Shown here piece after piece: positions 16,691-25,942 of a stretch of DNA of 64,000 nucleotides. How positions within the stretch are numbered: the stretch's first letter is position 1; every line of letters begins with the position of its first letter. The notes under the pieces are model-generated. The model did not search any database and had not been told where the DNA came from. It was given only the letters and a program-made list of their open reading frames with translations. The stretch is from Photobacterium arenosum. Its GTDB lineage: Bacteria > Pseudomonadota > Gammaproteobacteria > Enterobacterales > Vibrionaceae. Made by a program: the position numbers and the translations under genes. Where the stretch lies: contig NZ_JACYTP010000007.1 of the NCBI RefSeq assembly GCF_014841115.1, positions 159,267 to 223,266 on the forward strand, read 5' to 3'.

Positions 16691-17095
16691 TTACTCCGGA
16701 AACCCCGGCAGGTGTTGAGTTAGCATACCGGCTTTGTGCCAGGATGCCTGCTCATCGCAGAAAATCTGGCAGTCAGGTGATTTAGAAGACTGCTCGTTCA
16801 GTGAACCTGCCGGCACAATCAGGGCTTTCCCGCTCTGTGACAAATAGGGCAGGTTCGCGCCGCATTGGCCGCAAAAGGCATTGGAGAAGGTGCGTGTCGG
16901 GTGGTTGTACCTCACTATGGCTTGTTCACCCTGCTCCCACCGGATATTGTTCGGCTGGGTAAAAAGGTTGGAAGCATGGGCTGAACCCGTCAGTTTTTTG
17001 CACTGATCGCAGTGGCACAAATAAAAATGAGAAAAATCGTCATCCAGTGAAAAGGTGACTGTTCCGCACAGACAACCGCCATGTAATTTACGCAT
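16691..17095 (-). CDS. GFA (CENP-V/Gfa) family zinc protein
   Basis: 134 residues. The zinc ligands are arranged as GGCLCGTV (residues 7-14), CHCDQCKKLTGS (about 28-39) and FCGQCGANL (about 74-82), the standard GFA-like fold pattern. Family members include glutathione-dependent formaldehyde-activating enzyme, but most are uncharacterised carbon-sulfur-lyase-like proteins, so no reaction is assigned. It starts at 17095 and reads toward the CPT-like gene. Confidence 0.85.
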   Translation of the reverse strand: MRKLHGGCLCGTVTFSLDDDFSHFYLCHCDQCKKLTGSAHASNLFTQPNNIRWEQGEQAIVRYNHPTRTFSNAFCGQCGANLPYLSQSGKALIVPAGSLNEQSSKSPDCQIFCDEQASWHKAGMLTQHLPGFPE

Positions 17096-17339
17096 TAAAC
17101 ATTCCTTGTTATTCGTAACCTGCTAAACGTTGGATTTAACACTATTGCATATTGTTCAAACTGTAAATGCAAAAATAATCAACGCAATAAAGCTGGCAGC
17201 CAGCTGATGGCGTTTTTGTTTAATATTCATATTGATGCGTAACATCATTGATAGTAGCCTGATACCAGCATGCAACATTGACGTCAGTTGGCTCAATGGC
17301 GAATTGGCATTCTCTCTTCCCTACACACAGAGAAACTTC

Positions 17340-18266
17340 ATGGATAGAAAACATACCTTTGGTGTCATTCTGGCACTGCTTGCCGCTTTTTTTAACGGCA
17401 TGGTTGGCATACTGAGTGTTAACCTGTTTCAGTCGGGCCTCTCGCCGGAAGCCGTGGCATTTTATAAATGCGTCGTTGCTTTGTTGATCATTGTGGTGTT
17501 ACTGGCTGCCACCGGACAAATCGCTACCTTGCTTACTTATGTAAAAACCAAATGGAAAGCCTTGTCTGTGTGCAGTTTCTTTGGCTTTTTCATGCTGTAT
17601 TTTTTTGAAACGGCGTCCTACGAAACACTGAACGTTGCTGTGGTGGTCTTCCTGCTGTTTGGTGTCTCTACGCTGGTAACATTTTTTGCCAATGCGCTGT
17701 TTGAAAGGCGAAACCTGGTGGCGCAGGAATGGATGTCGGTACTGTTCGCGGTACTGGGTTTGTACCTGATCTTCATGGAAAATGAGAACATCGCCAGTTC
17801 GGATAATACCGGTTTTGTGTTTGCGGTACTGGCGGGTGTGGGTTACGGGCTGTTTTTGGTGCTGAATAAGAAACTGAACATTGGCGGCGGGTTAGTTCCG
17901 GTTGGCGGCCTGCTGCTGTTTGGTGTGGTGTATCTGTTTGTTCCCTTTTCCATGTCGGGCTTTGTTGGTGTTGAAAGCGATGTCTGGTTAACCCTCTTAT
18001 TGCTGGCGCTGCTGCCCACCATAGGCGGCTTCTGGTGCACGACTAAGTCCCTGACGATATTAAAAAGCCAGACGGTTCAGCTGGTTGAGCTTTCGGAGCC
18101 TATTTTTGCTTTGATGCTGGGTTTTATTTTCTTAGGTCAGTTAGTCTCGCCGATGCAGATGCTGGGCGGAGGCTGCATTTTGGGTGCGATTCTGATCCAT
18201 GAAGTGAAGCTGTCCACCTTGAAATCACTGAGTAAGCGAAAAGTGGCGACGGACTCGACCCGGTAA
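17340..18266 (+). CDS. EamA/DMT-family transporter
   Basis: 308 residues from the ATG at 17340, giving MDRKHTFGVILALLAAFFNG as the start; an upstream ATG at 17232 would add 36 polar residues not typical of the family. About ten hydrophobic helices form two EamA repeats, the second beginning near residue 158 (GFVFAVLAGVGYGLFLVLNK). The C-terminal helix region holds SEPIFALMLGFIFLGQ, a conserved EamA segment. It is a metabolite or drug exporter of the inner membrane; the substrate is unknown. A strong terminator follows at 18301. Confidence 0.87.
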   Translation: MDRKHTFGVILALLAAFFNGMVGILSVNLFQSGLSPEAVAFYKCVVALLIIVVLLAATGQIATLLTYVKTKWKALSVCSFFGFFMLYFFETASYETLNVAVVVFLLFGVSTLVTFFANALFERRNLVAQEWMSVLFAVLGLYLIFMENENIASSDNTGFVFAVLAGVGYGLFLVLNKKLNIGGGLVPVGGLLLFGVVYLFVPFSMSGFVGVESDVWLTLLLLALLPTIGGFWCTTKSLTILKSQTVQLVELSEPIFALMLGFIFLGQLVSPMQMLGGGCILGAILIHEVKLSTLKSLSKRKVATDSTR

Positions 18267-18300
18267 ACTTTCCTCTTCTTATCTGCATACACTACAGATC

Positions 18301-18330
18301 AAACAGCCAGCCTCAGACTGGCTGTTTTTT
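18301..18330 (+). terminator. Rho-independent terminator after the DMT gene
   Basis: ACAGCCAG, loop CCTCAGA, CTGGCTGT then a run of six T. A stem of seven to eight pairs with a T-tract, 35 bases after the stop codon of the transporter gene. Confidence 0.9.
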
Positions 18331-18679
18331 GTTGCCTCAAAGCGCAGTGTACACACGCGCTTTGTTAGTATTTCCTTGTTCGTCCTGGCCGAGGTGCTTT
18401 TTCTGCCGGAGTGGTTTTTATCGCTGGAAAAGCATATTGAACAGCGTGCCAGACCTATCAACCTCTGACTTTTCAAGCCTTAGAATGTGATTAAGAGCGG
18501 AGGTGCTCCGTCTGTTTAACTGCCCGGATTGGAGATGATTTTTTATCGGTCGCGCTTTTCCCGGTTATTTTGCGGTCTGTTTGCGAAAATGCACTATTGT
18601 TAACACAGCTGGGTTAGCCGTTCAGGGTTTACCATGCCCATTTTTCCTTTCTCTATTTTCTCTCGTCGATCTCCCTCAC
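18331..18679. other. Gene-poor region upstream of the prp regulator
   Basis: No complete gene is supported. On the + strand an open stretch ending at a TGA near 18467 encodes a hydrophobic tail (FVSISLFVLAEVLFLPEWFL) that may be the remnant of a membrane protein, but it has no start or homologue that I recognise. An ATTGTTAACAC motif near 18594 and its mirror GTGTTAACAAT near 18714 resemble half-degenerate copies of the GntR operators described next. Confidence 0.4.
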
Positions 18680-18691
18680 ATTGTCGACAAT
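18680..18691. promoter_or_regulatory. GntR-type operator 1, ATTGTCGACAAT
   Basis: A perfect 12-bp palindrome of the FadR-subfamily form (TTGTxxACAA). It lies 136 bases before the chosen start of the GntR gene and is the best of three matching sites in 160 bases. Confidence 0.75.
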
Positions 18692-18774
18692 TCTATTCAT
18701 CCAGATTTACTTTGTGTTAACAATTGGCTTGTTTTTTATCTTTTATAGGTCTATTTTTTCCTTGTTGATTAAGT

Positions 18775-18786
18775 ATTGTTGACAAT
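18775..18786. promoter_or_regulatory. GntR-type operator 2, ATTGTTGACAAT
   Basis: The same palindrome with one central change, about 30 bases before the GTG start of the regulator, where it would overlap the promoter or transcript start. Binding here would give autoregulation. Confidence 0.72.
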
Positions 18787-18815
18787 GTTGGTTGATTGGG
18801 AGGTTGGAGAGAACT

Positions 18816-19535
18816 GTGAGTATTGATATTGTAGACAATGTGCAAGATCCCACGCTGACTGTGAGCGGTAAAGCTGACGCTGTAAAAGAGCCGACCAAAT
18901 CCAACAGTTTGCTGGAAGTGCTGGTAGAGCGCATCGTCACCGGGGTTTTTCCTGCCGGCAGCAAGATATCTGAACCTGAACTGGCCCGCCAGTTTGCCGT
19001 TAGCCGCGGCCCGCTGCGTGAAGCCATGATGCGGGTTGAAGCCTTGGGTTTGGTCGAGCGCATTCCCCATGTCGGCGCCCGGGTCGTTGCACTCAGCCCG
19101 CAGAAACTGGCTGAAATCTATGCGGTGCGGGAAGCGTTGGAAGGTATGGCGGCGCGTCAGGCCTGTGAAAAAATCACTGATGAAGAAATTGCCGGGCTGG
19201 AAGTCTTATTGCAAACCCATCAGACCCATATTGAGCAGGTCGAGGGTGCCTCCTATTTTCATCAGCACGGTGATTTCGATTTCCACTACCGGATCATCAA
19301 AGCCAGTCGAAACAGCAAGTTAATCAGCTTGTTGTGCGATGAGCTTTATCACTTGCTGCGTATGTACCGCTATCAATCACCGCGTTCGCATTCACGTCCG
19401 GAGCGGGCACTGAACGAGCACACACAGATTCTGGCAGCGATAAAGGAGCGCGACGGCGAACTGGCTGAAATGCTGATGCGTCGCCACATAATGCGCAGCA
19501 GAACACTGATCGAAAGTCAGTTAAAAAAGGACTGA
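18816..19535 (+). CDS. GntR/FadR-subfamily regulator of the methylcitrate operon
   Basis: 239 residues from a GTG at 18816 with a GGTTGGAGAG ribosome site; a TTG at 18792 is the alternative. An N-terminal winged helix (EPELARQFAVSRGPLREAMMRVEALGLVE, about residues 48-76) is followed by an FCD-type all-helical effector domain with the metal-binding pattern Asp/His (HGDFDFHYRII, near residue 152, and later His). It directly precedes prpB, prpC and prpD on the same strand, 54 bases before prpB. Many Vibrio and Shewanella prp operons have a GntR regulator in this place instead of the enteric sigma-54 PrpR. Methylcitrate or a relative is a likely effector, by inference. Confidence 0.88.
   Translation: MSIDIVDNVQDPTLTVSGKADAVKEPTKSNSLLEVLVERIVTGVFPAGSKISEPELARQFAVSRGPLREAMMRVEALGLVERIPHVGARVVALSPQKLAEIYAVREALEGMAARQACEKITDEEIAGLEVLLQTHQTHIEQVEGASYFHQHGDFDFHYRIIKASRNSKLISLLCDELYHLLRMYRYQSPRSHSRPERALNEHTQILAAIKERDGELAEMLMRRHIMRSRTLIESQLKKD
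18828..18839. promoter_or_regulatory. GntR-type operator 3, ATTGTAGACAAT, inside the regulator's first codons
   Basis: A third copy, placed within codons 5-8 of the GntR gene (or more if the upstream TTG at 18792 is used). An intragenic operator would give roadblock-type repression. It could also be fortuitous because the codons (Ile-Val-Asp-Asn) are unremarkable. Confidence 0.6.
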
Positions 19536-19589
19536 TACTCAGCAGAATGCGTTCTGCCGGATAATTCTTACAACAACAAGGAGCAAGTT

Positions 19590-20459
19590 ATGAAGCCAGG
19601 ACAGCGTTTCCGTCAGGCTGTTGCAGATAACCACCCGCTGCAGGTGGTGGGTACGATCAATCCATACTGCGCCATGATGGCAAAGCAGGTGGGTCACCAG
19701 GCTATTTACCTGTCTGGTGGCGGGATCGCCAACGCCTCTTATGGCCTGCCGGATCTGGGGATCACTACTCTGAATGATGTGACGGAAGACGTGCGCCGGA
19801 TCACCGCCGCCTGTGACCTGCCGATGCTGGTGGATATTGATACCGGTTTTGGCGGTGCATTCAATATTGCCCGCACCATTCGCGAAATGGAGCGGGCCGG
19901 TGCCGCCGCGGTACATATGGAAGATCAGGTGGCGCAGAAACGCTGCGGACACCGTCCGAATAAAGCCATTGTCAGTCAGGCTGAAATGGTGGATCGCATT
20001 AAAGCGGCAGTTGATGCCCGTCAGGATGACAGCTTTGTCATCATGGCCCGTACCGATGCGCTGGCCGTTGAAGGGATGGATGCTGCGATCGAGCGGGCCA
20101 TTGCCTGTGTTGAAGCCGGTGCCGACATGATTTTCCCGGAAGCCATGATTTCTCTCGAGCAGTATCGCCAGTTTGTTGATGCGGTAAAAGTGCCCGTGCT
20201 GGCAAACATCACAGAGTTTGGTGCAACGCCGTTGTTTTCCTGCGAAGAGCTGGCCGCGCAGGGTGTCGACATGGTGCTTTATCCATTGTCAGCATTTCGT
20301 GCCATGAACAAAGCGGCACTGAATGTCTATCAGCATCTGATGACAGACGGCCACCAGCGCAACGTGGTTGAGCAGATGCAAACCCGTGAAGAGCTTTATG
20401 ATTATCTTGGCTACCATGAATATGAGCAAAAGCTGGACAAACTGTTCAGCGGACAGTGA
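19590..20459 (+). CDS. prpB: 2-methylisocitrate lyase
   Basis: 289 residues, the usual length for PrpB. Family markers are [46 protein letters not shown] (metal site), [11 protein letters not shown] with the catalytic KRCGH loop (residues about 117-124), and [11 protein letters not shown]. It cleaves 2-methylisocitrate to pyruvate and succinate, the last step of the methylcitrate cycle for propionate. A strong AAGGAG ribosome site sits eight bases before the ATG. The KRCGH form separates it from glyoxylate-cycle isocitrate lyases. Confidence 0.96.
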   Translation: MKPGQRFRQAVADNHPLQVVGTINPYCAMMAKQVGHQAIYLSGGGIANASYGLPDLGITTLNDVTEDVRRITAACDLPMLVDIDTGFGGAFNIARTIREMERAGAAAVHMEDQVAQKRCGHRPNKAIVSQAEMVDRIKAAVDARQDDSFVIMARTDALAVEGMDAAIERAIACVEAGADMIFPEAMISLEQYRQFVDAVKVPVLANITEFGATPLFSCEELAAQGVDMVLYPLSAFRAMNKAALNVYQHLMTDGHQRNVVEQMQTREELYDYLGYHEYEQKLDKLFSGQ

Positions 20460-20476
20460 CAACATGCGCGGATATT

Positions 20477-20586
20477 CCCTCCCCTTGGCAAGGAGAGGGT
20501 TAGGGTGGGGTTCGTATGGTGTGCGCAGATTCAGAAATTGTGTCCGGTAACCCCCTCATAGCCTCCCCTTGAAAAGGGGGAGGGAC
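20477..20586. repeat. Palindromic dispersed repeat, copy 2
   Basis: Same structure as 14540-14642: CCCTCCCCTTGGCAAGGAGA at the left, GTGGGG, a spacer and CCCCCTCATAGCCTCCCCTT-GAAAAGGGGGAGGG at the right. It is inserted between prpB and prpC, 17 bases after the prpB stop. It could attenuate or stabilise the polycistronic message. A shorter stem with the same CCTCCCCG core follows prpC. Confidence 0.7.
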
Positions 20587-20677
20587 AGAAAGAATTCATG
20601 CAACAGAAGAAGAGAAGGCGTACGAAGTCAGCGTCTCAATCCAATAACGTGACGACCAGTAACAAAAGGAGCCTGTA

Positions 20678-21865
20678 ATGACTGCGACACAATCAGTGAC
20701 AGCGGACAAAGAAAACACGGCAAACAAGGACAGTTCACTCAACAAGCCACTGGGCGGGGCAGGTCTGCGCGGTCAGAGTGCCGGCAGCACCGCACTGTGT
20801 ACCGTGGGTAAAACCGGTACCGGCCTGACATACCGTGGCTATGACATCACGGATCTGGCGCACAATGCCCAGTTCGAAGAAGTGGCTTATCTGCTGCTGA
20901 AAGGCAAACTGCCGACCCAGGCTGAGCTGGATCAGTACAAAGCGACACTGAAAGCTAAACGCGGCTTGCCCGATGCATTGAAAACCGTACTGGAAGCGAT
21001 TCCGGCACAGGCGCACCCGATGGACGTTATGCGTACCGGCTGCTCCATGCTGGGTAACTTGGATCAGGAAACGGATTTCAGCCAGCAGGCAGACAAAACC
21101 GACACTTTACTGGCTATGCTGCCTGCCATCATTTGCTACTGGTACCGCTACAGCCACGACGGGGTGCGCATCGATACCGCCAGTTCTGAGCAGGATTGTA
21201 CCGGCGGATATTTTCTGGAAATGCTGACCGGTAAGACGCCGTCGGAACTGCATAAGCAGGTTATGCATTGCTCGCTGATCCTTTATGCCGAGCATGAGTT
21301 CAATGCCTCGACCTTCACCGCTCGTGTCTGCGCTTCCACGCTCTCTGATCTGCATTCATGCATTACGGCGGCGATCGGCAGCCTGCGCGGCCCGCTGCAC
21401 GGCGGAGCGAATGAAGCGGCGATGGCGATGATCGAACACTGGAAAACCCCGGACGAAGCGGAAAGCAATATCCTCACTATGCTGGCGAACAAAGACAAAA
21501 TCATGGGCTTTGGTCATGCAATTTATCGCGACTCAGATCCACGTAACGCGCTCATCAAAGAGTGGGCACGTAAGTTGTCGGCCGATGCCGGTGACGCCCA
21601 TTTATACGCGGTGTCTGAGCGGGTGGAAGCGGTGATGAAACGCGAAAAAGGCCTGTTTGCAAACGCGGACTTTTTCCATGCCTCGGCGTACCATTTTATG
21701 GGCATTCCCACCAAGTTGTTTACGCCGATCTTTGTCATGAGCCGCGTCACCGGCTGGGCCGCGCATGTATATGAGCAGCGTGAGAATAACCGCATCATCC
21801 GGCCGAGTGCAGATTATATCGGCCCGGATCATCAGGACTGGCTGCCGATAGACCAACGCGTCTAG
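20678..21865 (+). CDS. prpC: 2-methylcitrate synthase
   Basis: 395 residues. It follows the citrate synthase fold with the short PrpC-type N-terminus (GGAGLRGQSAGSTALCTVGKTGTGLTYRGYDI). Catalytic His residues are in GPLHGGANE (about residue 237) and MGFGHAIYRDSDPRN (about 277-291), and the end reads RIIRPSADYIGP. It condenses propionyl-CoA with oxaloacetate. The position between prpB and prpD distinguishes it from gltA. A GGAG site ten bases before the ATG supports the start. Confidence 0.95.
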   Translation: MTATQSVTADKENTANKDSSLNKPLGGAGLRGQSAGSTALCTVGKTGTGLTYRGYDITDLAHNAQFEEVAYLLLKGKLPTQAELDQYKATLKAKRGLPDALKTVLEAIPAQAHPMDVMRTGCSMLGNLDQETDFSQQADKTDTLLAMLPAIICYWYRYSHDGVRIDTASSEQDCTGGYFLEMLTGKTPSELHKQVMHCSLILYAEHEFNASTFTARVCASTLSDLHSCITAAIGSLRGPLHGGANEAAMAMIEHWKTPDEAESNILTMLANKDKIMGFGHAIYRDSDPRNALIKEWARKLSADAGDAHLYAVSERVEAVMKREKGLFANADFFHASAYHFMGIPTKLFTPIFVMSRVTGWAAHVYEQRENNRIIRPSADYIGPDHQDWLPIDQRV

Positions 21866-21880
21866 CCGTTAACTTATTTA

Positions 21881-21901
21881 CCTCCCCGCCAACCGGGGAG
21901 G
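21881..21901. terminator. CCTCCCCG/CGGGGAGG hairpin between prpC and prpD
   Basis: An eight-base stem with loop CCAAC, 16 bases after the prpC stop and without a T-run. Its arms match the stem core of the dispersed repeats at 14540 and 20477, so it may be a solo half of that repeat acting as an mRNA stabiliser rather than a terminator. Confidence 0.5.
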
Positions 21902-21948
21902 ACTAACCACACAGACTAATAACGACTCAGAAGTAAAAGGAAAGATGA

Positions 21949-23400
21949 ATGAGCCTCAACGTTGAACTGAATGAACGCCCGCAGCCGGATGAACTGCTGG
22001 TAAAAATTGCCGATTATGTGGCCAATAGCGAAGTTACCTCAGCCGAGGCCTATAACACCGCCCGTAACTGCCTGATGGATACTCTGGGCTGTGGCCTGCT
22101 GGCACTGCGCTTCCCTGAATGCACCAAGCACCTGGGCCCGACAGTGCCGGGTACGACGGTACTGAACGGCGCGCGTGTACCGGGAACCTCCCATGAGCTG
22201 GACCCGATCACCGCTGCGTTTAACATCGGCTGCATCATTCGCTGGCTGGATTTCAATGACACCTGGCTGGCCGCAGAATGGGGCCATCCGTCCGACAACC
22301 TGGGCGGTATTCTGGCCACGGCTGACTACCTGAGCCGTGTTGCTGTTTCGGAAGGCAAAGCGCCGCTGACCATGCGCGACGTGCTGACCGCCATGATCAA
22401 AGCCCATGAAATTCAGGGCGTACTGGCGCTGGAAAACAGCTATAACCGCGTAGGTCTGGATCATGTGTTGCTGGTGCGTGTGGCATCAACGGCTGTGGTG
22501 ACTAAGATGCTGGGCGGAAACCGCGATCAGATTATAGATGCCGTGTCTCAGGCCTGGGTCGATGGCTGTGCGCTGCGCACCTATCGTCATGCGCCGAATG
22601 CCGGCTCCCGTAAATCCTGGGCCGCGGGTGATGCCACCTCCCGTGCCGTTCGTCTGGCGATGATCACCATGAAAGGCGAAATGGGTCTGCCGTCTGTGCT
22701 GACTGCACCTAAATGGGGTTATTACGATGTGCTGTTCAACGGCCAGCCGTTCAGGCTGAATCAGGATTTTGGCAGCTATGTGATGGAAAATGTGCTGTTT
22801 AAGATCTCTTTCCCGGCAGAGTTCCACGCCCAGACAGCGGTAGAATGTGCGGTGACACTGCATGATCAGGTAAAGAACCGTCTGGATGACATCGAACGTA
22901 TCGAAGTGACCACGCACGAATCTGCCATTCGCATTATTTCCAAATCCGGCGATCTGGCCAACCCTGCCGACCGCGATCACTGCCTGCAGTACATGATTGC
23001 TGTGCCTCTGATTCACGGCGATCTGATTGCAGAGCACTATGAAGATGACTTCCACCGTGGCGACAGCCGCATTGATGTGCTGCGCAGCAAAATGGAAATC
23101 ATTGAAGATAAGCGTTACAGCGCCGAATATCTGGAATCAGACAAACGCTCGATTGCCAATGCTATTCAGATTTTCTTCAACGATGGCACCAGCACCGAGA
23201 AGGTCTCGGTCGAGTACCCGATTGGTCACCGTCGTCGCCGTGAAGAAGGCATTCCTGTGCTGGAGCGTAAGTTCAGACGCAACCTGCTGACCCGCTTCCC
23301 GCAGGGCATGAGCGATAAGATTGTTGAGCTCTGTAGTGATCAGGCCAAGCTGGAAGCCACCCCGGTGAATGAGTTTATGGCGATGTTTGCCATTAACTGA
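21949..23400 (+). CDS. prpD: 2-methylcitrate dehydratase
   Basis: 483 residues, the normal length. Family features are the N-terminal [42 protein letters not shown] (the MmgE/PrpD active-site region, about residues 101-124), [17 protein letters not shown] and [15 protein letters not shown]. It dehydrates 2-methylcitrate to 2-methylaconitate, an iron-independent route. Many marine relatives use acnD/prpF instead, so the prpD form is noteworthy. A GGAAAGATGA site precedes the ATG. No prpE is present; propionyl-CoA must be made elsewhere. Confidence 0.96.
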   Translation: MSLNVELNERPQPDELLVKIADYVANSEVTSAEAYNTARNCLMDTLGCGLLALRFPECTKHLGPTVPGTTVLNGARVPGTSHELDPITAAFNIGCIIRWLDFNDTWLAAEWGHPSDNLGGILATADYLSRVAVSEGKAPLTMRDVLTAMIKAHEIQGVLALENSYNRVGLDHVLLVRVASTAVVTKMLGGNRDQIIDAVSQAWVDGCALRTYRHAPNAGSRKSWAAGDATSRAVRLAMITMKGEMGLPSVLTAPKWGYYDVLFNGQPFRLNQDFGSYVMENVLFKISFPAEFHAQTAVECAVTLHDQVKNRLDDIERIEVTTHESAIRIISKSGDLANPADRDHCLQYMIAVPLIHGDLIAEHYEDDFHRGDSRIDVLRSKMEIIEDKRYSAEYLESDKRSIANAIQIFFNDGTSTEKVSVEYPIGHRRRREEGIPVLERKFRRNLLTRFPQGMSDKIVELCSDQAKLEATPVNEFMAMFAIN

Positions 23401-23431
23401 TCACAATGTGGAATTGCCCATCTGTAACAGA

Positions 23432-23459
23432 AACCGGCGTATTGAGCGCCGGTTTTTTT
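23432..23459 (+). terminator. Rho-independent terminator of the prp operon
   Basis: AACCGGCG, loop TATTGAG, CGCCGGTT then a T-run: an eight-base stem 31 bases after the prpD stop codon. Confidence 0.93.
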
Positions 23460-23993
23460 GTCTGTTCTTAATCGTATGATCACACAAGACAAGGCTGCGC
23501 ATCAGTGAAGAACGGGCTGGGAAATGGCTTTTCTCAATTGTTCAAGTACATACTCAGCAGATACCAGGATCACAAACTTCACTGTGGGTAACCGAAACGT
23601 GCTGTCTGTCACCGGCATTGCCGGAAAGGCCTGACTCATCGGCCAGTGTGGCGGCGCCAATGTCTGATGGTTGGTATTATTGGATCTTGGGCTGCACTCT
23701 GTTAATTCCAGATGCAGTCTGGGTAGTTGCGTCAGCATGCTCACCTCAATTTACAGGCAGGAGTTTTCCTGTCATCCCTCAAAAAAATAAACGCACTGAA
23801 AGTAAGGCTAATGGCTCTCTAGCTATTGATATAAGGGCGAAAAAGCGAACTTCAAGTCTCTGTACTCAGGTTCTTTATGGTTCACGATAAAAAATGAGAA
23901 CAATATTGATCTGGTGCATCTCAGGGTAGCTGACTGAGCAGTAGAATGCGGGCTGAGTTCGGCTGATGTCCTATTTTGCTCTGCGAGGTCAAG
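23460..23993. other. Gene-free spacer between prp and men operons
   Basis: About 530 bases in which no reading frame has a convincing start, codon usage or similarity that I recognise. A 90-codon frame on + (23618-23890) and an 80-codon frame on - (23502-23744) overlap each other and neither has a ribosome site. The promoter of the men genes should lie toward its right end. Confidence 0.5.
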
Positions 23994-24161
23994 GTGTTGC
24001 ATTTTTGTCAGACGGCCAGTGTGCTTATTGAACGTGTTCACACGGCACCGGAAGGTATTGCCCGGCTGAGACAGCCGCTGGCGGCTCTGTCTGACGTGTC
24101 GGGCTTGCTGGCATTAATCGAAGATTTCTCCGCCGTCACGCAAGTGTCTGAGGTGGCCTGA
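23994..24161 (+). pseudogene. menF: Probable menF remnant (internally deleted isochorismate synthase)
   Basis: A short frame starting at GTG 23994 or TTG 23997 behind GAGG reads LHFCQTASVLIERVHTAPEG-IARLRQPLAAL, resembling the N-terminus of Vibrio-type MenF proteins. It then runs straight into LLALIEDFSAVTQVSEVA and stops at the TGA that overlaps the menD ATG by one base (TGATG), the coupling expected for menF-menD. The roughly 370 residues of catalytic chorismate-binding domain are absent. I read this as an in-frame deletion joining both ends of menF. The homology is by eye only, so a genuine small leader ORF cannot be excluded. Confidence 0.5.
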
Positions 24162-25942
24162 TGATTGGAGAACAGGCTCACCTGAACCGGATCTGGGCAC
24201 GAACCCTGCTCGAAGAATTGTCCCGCCTGGGGGTGACTGAGATCTGTCTCGCCCCCGGTTCACGCTCGACACCACTGGCGCTGGAAGCCGCCGCGCATCC
24301 GGTACTGAATCTGCATACCCATTTTGATGAGCGCGGCCTGGGCTTTCTTGCGCTCGGTATGGCCAAAGCCAGCGACCAGCCTGTAGCGGTTATCGTAACC
24401 TCCGGCACCGCCGTGGCCAATCTGTTACCGGCTGTGGTTGAAGCGGGGCTGACCGGTGAAAAGCTGGTGCTGCTGACCGCCGACCGGCCTGCCGAATTGA
24501 TCGGCTGCGGCGCCAATCAGGCGATCTGCCAGCCGGGAATCTTCTCTTCTCATGTGACCGCCAGCCTGGATTTGCCCAGCCCTTCTGTGTCTGTCCCGTT
24601 AAGCTGGCTGCTGACATCGGTAGATGAGCTGTTGTTTCGCCAGCACCAGCAGGGTGGCGCGGTGCACATAAACTGCCCGTTTCCGGAGCCTTTGTATTCG
24701 CCTGACCCGCCGGATGAATCGTGCTATTACACAGGATTGCTCGCTCACTGGCGAGTCACGGAACAGCCTTATACCTGTGTGTCTGTTCAGCCTGCACGGG
24801 TCACTGTGCCTGATGATATTCAGGCGCTGCGCAGCAAAAAGACGGTCATTATCGCCGGTGGCATGTCTGTTTCAGACGCGCAGGCGGTGGCCGCACTGGC
24901 GGCAGCGCTGGAATGTCCGCTGCTGTGTGATCCGCAGTCGGGGATCGGCAGTGACTGGGCGCATTACGATCTCTGGCTGCAGGTTGACGAGCTGGCCGCG
25001 CCGCTGAATGAGTGCAATCTGATCCTCCAGTTTGGCTCGCGCCTGATTTCTAAGCGCCTGACTCAGTGGATTGCCCGGCAGGCCAGTGAAAGGCAGGGCG
25101 ATTACTGGTATGTATCGGCCGACAGGGCGCGCCACAATCCGGACCACCTGCCGCAACGCCATTTTGTCGCGAGTATTGCTGACTGGGCAAACATGGCCCT
25201 GGCAGCGTTAGCAAATACCGCCGCTGATGATCCGCTGCCCGGACAGATGCATCAGCAGTCACAACAGCTTCAGCAGCACAAGGGACATGATCCGCAGTGG
25301 CGACAGGCACTGCGGCAGACGGCGCTGCAGGTTCATGCCAGAGTCGGCAGCTATTTAGCGGCCTGTGGTGCAATGTCGGAGCTGGCACTGGCGATGGATC
25401 TGAGCCTCAGAGGCCAGCAGGCGAGCCTCTTTCTGGGTAACAGCCTGATTGCCCGGCTGGTCGACATGTTTACCGTAGTTAACGGGCGTACTGTTTACAC
25501 TAACCGGGGCGCTTCGGGTATTGACGGGCTGGTTGCCGCTGCGGCAGGGGTGCAGCGTACCAGCGGCAGTCCTTTGATCTTGCTGCTGGGGGATACTTCG
25601 CTGCTGCATGATCTGAATTCACTGGCGTTATTGACTCACAGCAAAACACCTGTGGTTATCGTCGTAACGAACAACGACGGCGGTGCCATTTTTGATCTGC
25701 TGCCTGTCCCGCCGGACAGTAAACAGCATCTGTACCAGATGCCGCATGGCTATCAGTTCGAACATGCTGCCCGTCAGTTTGGGCTGGCGTATTGTAAAAC
25801 CGCGACACTGTCTGCTTATCAAACGGTTGTGAATGAGCATTTGCTTGCCGGGACAGGCGCGCTACTGGTGGAGATTCAGACGCCGCCGGGAGAAGCCTGC
25901 GAGCAGCTCAGTCAGTTCATCAGAGATTTGCATGCTCTGTAG
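24161..25942 (+). CDS. menD: SEPHCHC synthase, menaquinone biosynthesis
   Basis: 593 residues, a little longer than the 556 of E. coli. It is a thiamine-diphosphate enzyme: the N-terminal segment has ICLAPGSRSTPLALEAAAHP and HFDERGLGFLALGMAKAS with the cofactor-activating Glu. The central domain follows, then a C-terminal ThDP/Mg motif ILLLGDTSLLHDLNSLALL near residues 473-491 and TNNDGGAIFDLLP. It joins 2-oxoglutarate to isochorismate, releasing CO2. It overlaps menH by 11 bases. Although menF appears deleted, menD is intact, so isochorismate must come from another isochorismate synthase or the pathway depends on external supply. Confidence 0.96.
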   Translation: MIGEQAHLNRIWARTLLEELSRLGVTEICLAPGSRSTPLALEAAAHPVLNLHTHFDERGLGFLALGMAKASDQPVAVIVTSGTAVANLLPAVVEAGLTGEKLVLLTADRPAELIGCGANQAICQPGIFSSHVTASLDLPSPSVSVPLSWLLTSVDELLFRQHQQGGAVHINCPFPEPLYSPDPPDESCYYTGLLAHWRVTEQPYTCVSVQPARVTVPDDIQALRSKKTVIIAGGMSVSDAQAVAALAAALECPLLCDPQSGIGSDWAHYDLWLQVDELAAPLNECNLILQFGSRLISKRLTQWIARQASERQGDYWYVSADRARHNPDHLPQRHFVASIADWANMALAALANTAADDPLPGQMHQQSQQLQQHKGHDPQWRQALRQTALQVHARVGSYLAACGAMSELALAMDLSLRGQQASLFLGNSLIARLVDMFTVVNGRTVYTNRGASGIDGLVAAAAGVQRTSGSPLILLLGDTSLLHDLNSLALLTHSKTPVVIVVTNNDGGAIFDLLPVPPDSKQHLYQMPHGYQFEHAARQFGLAYCKTATLSAYQTVVNEHLLAGTGALLVEIQTPPGEACEQLSQFIRDLHAL

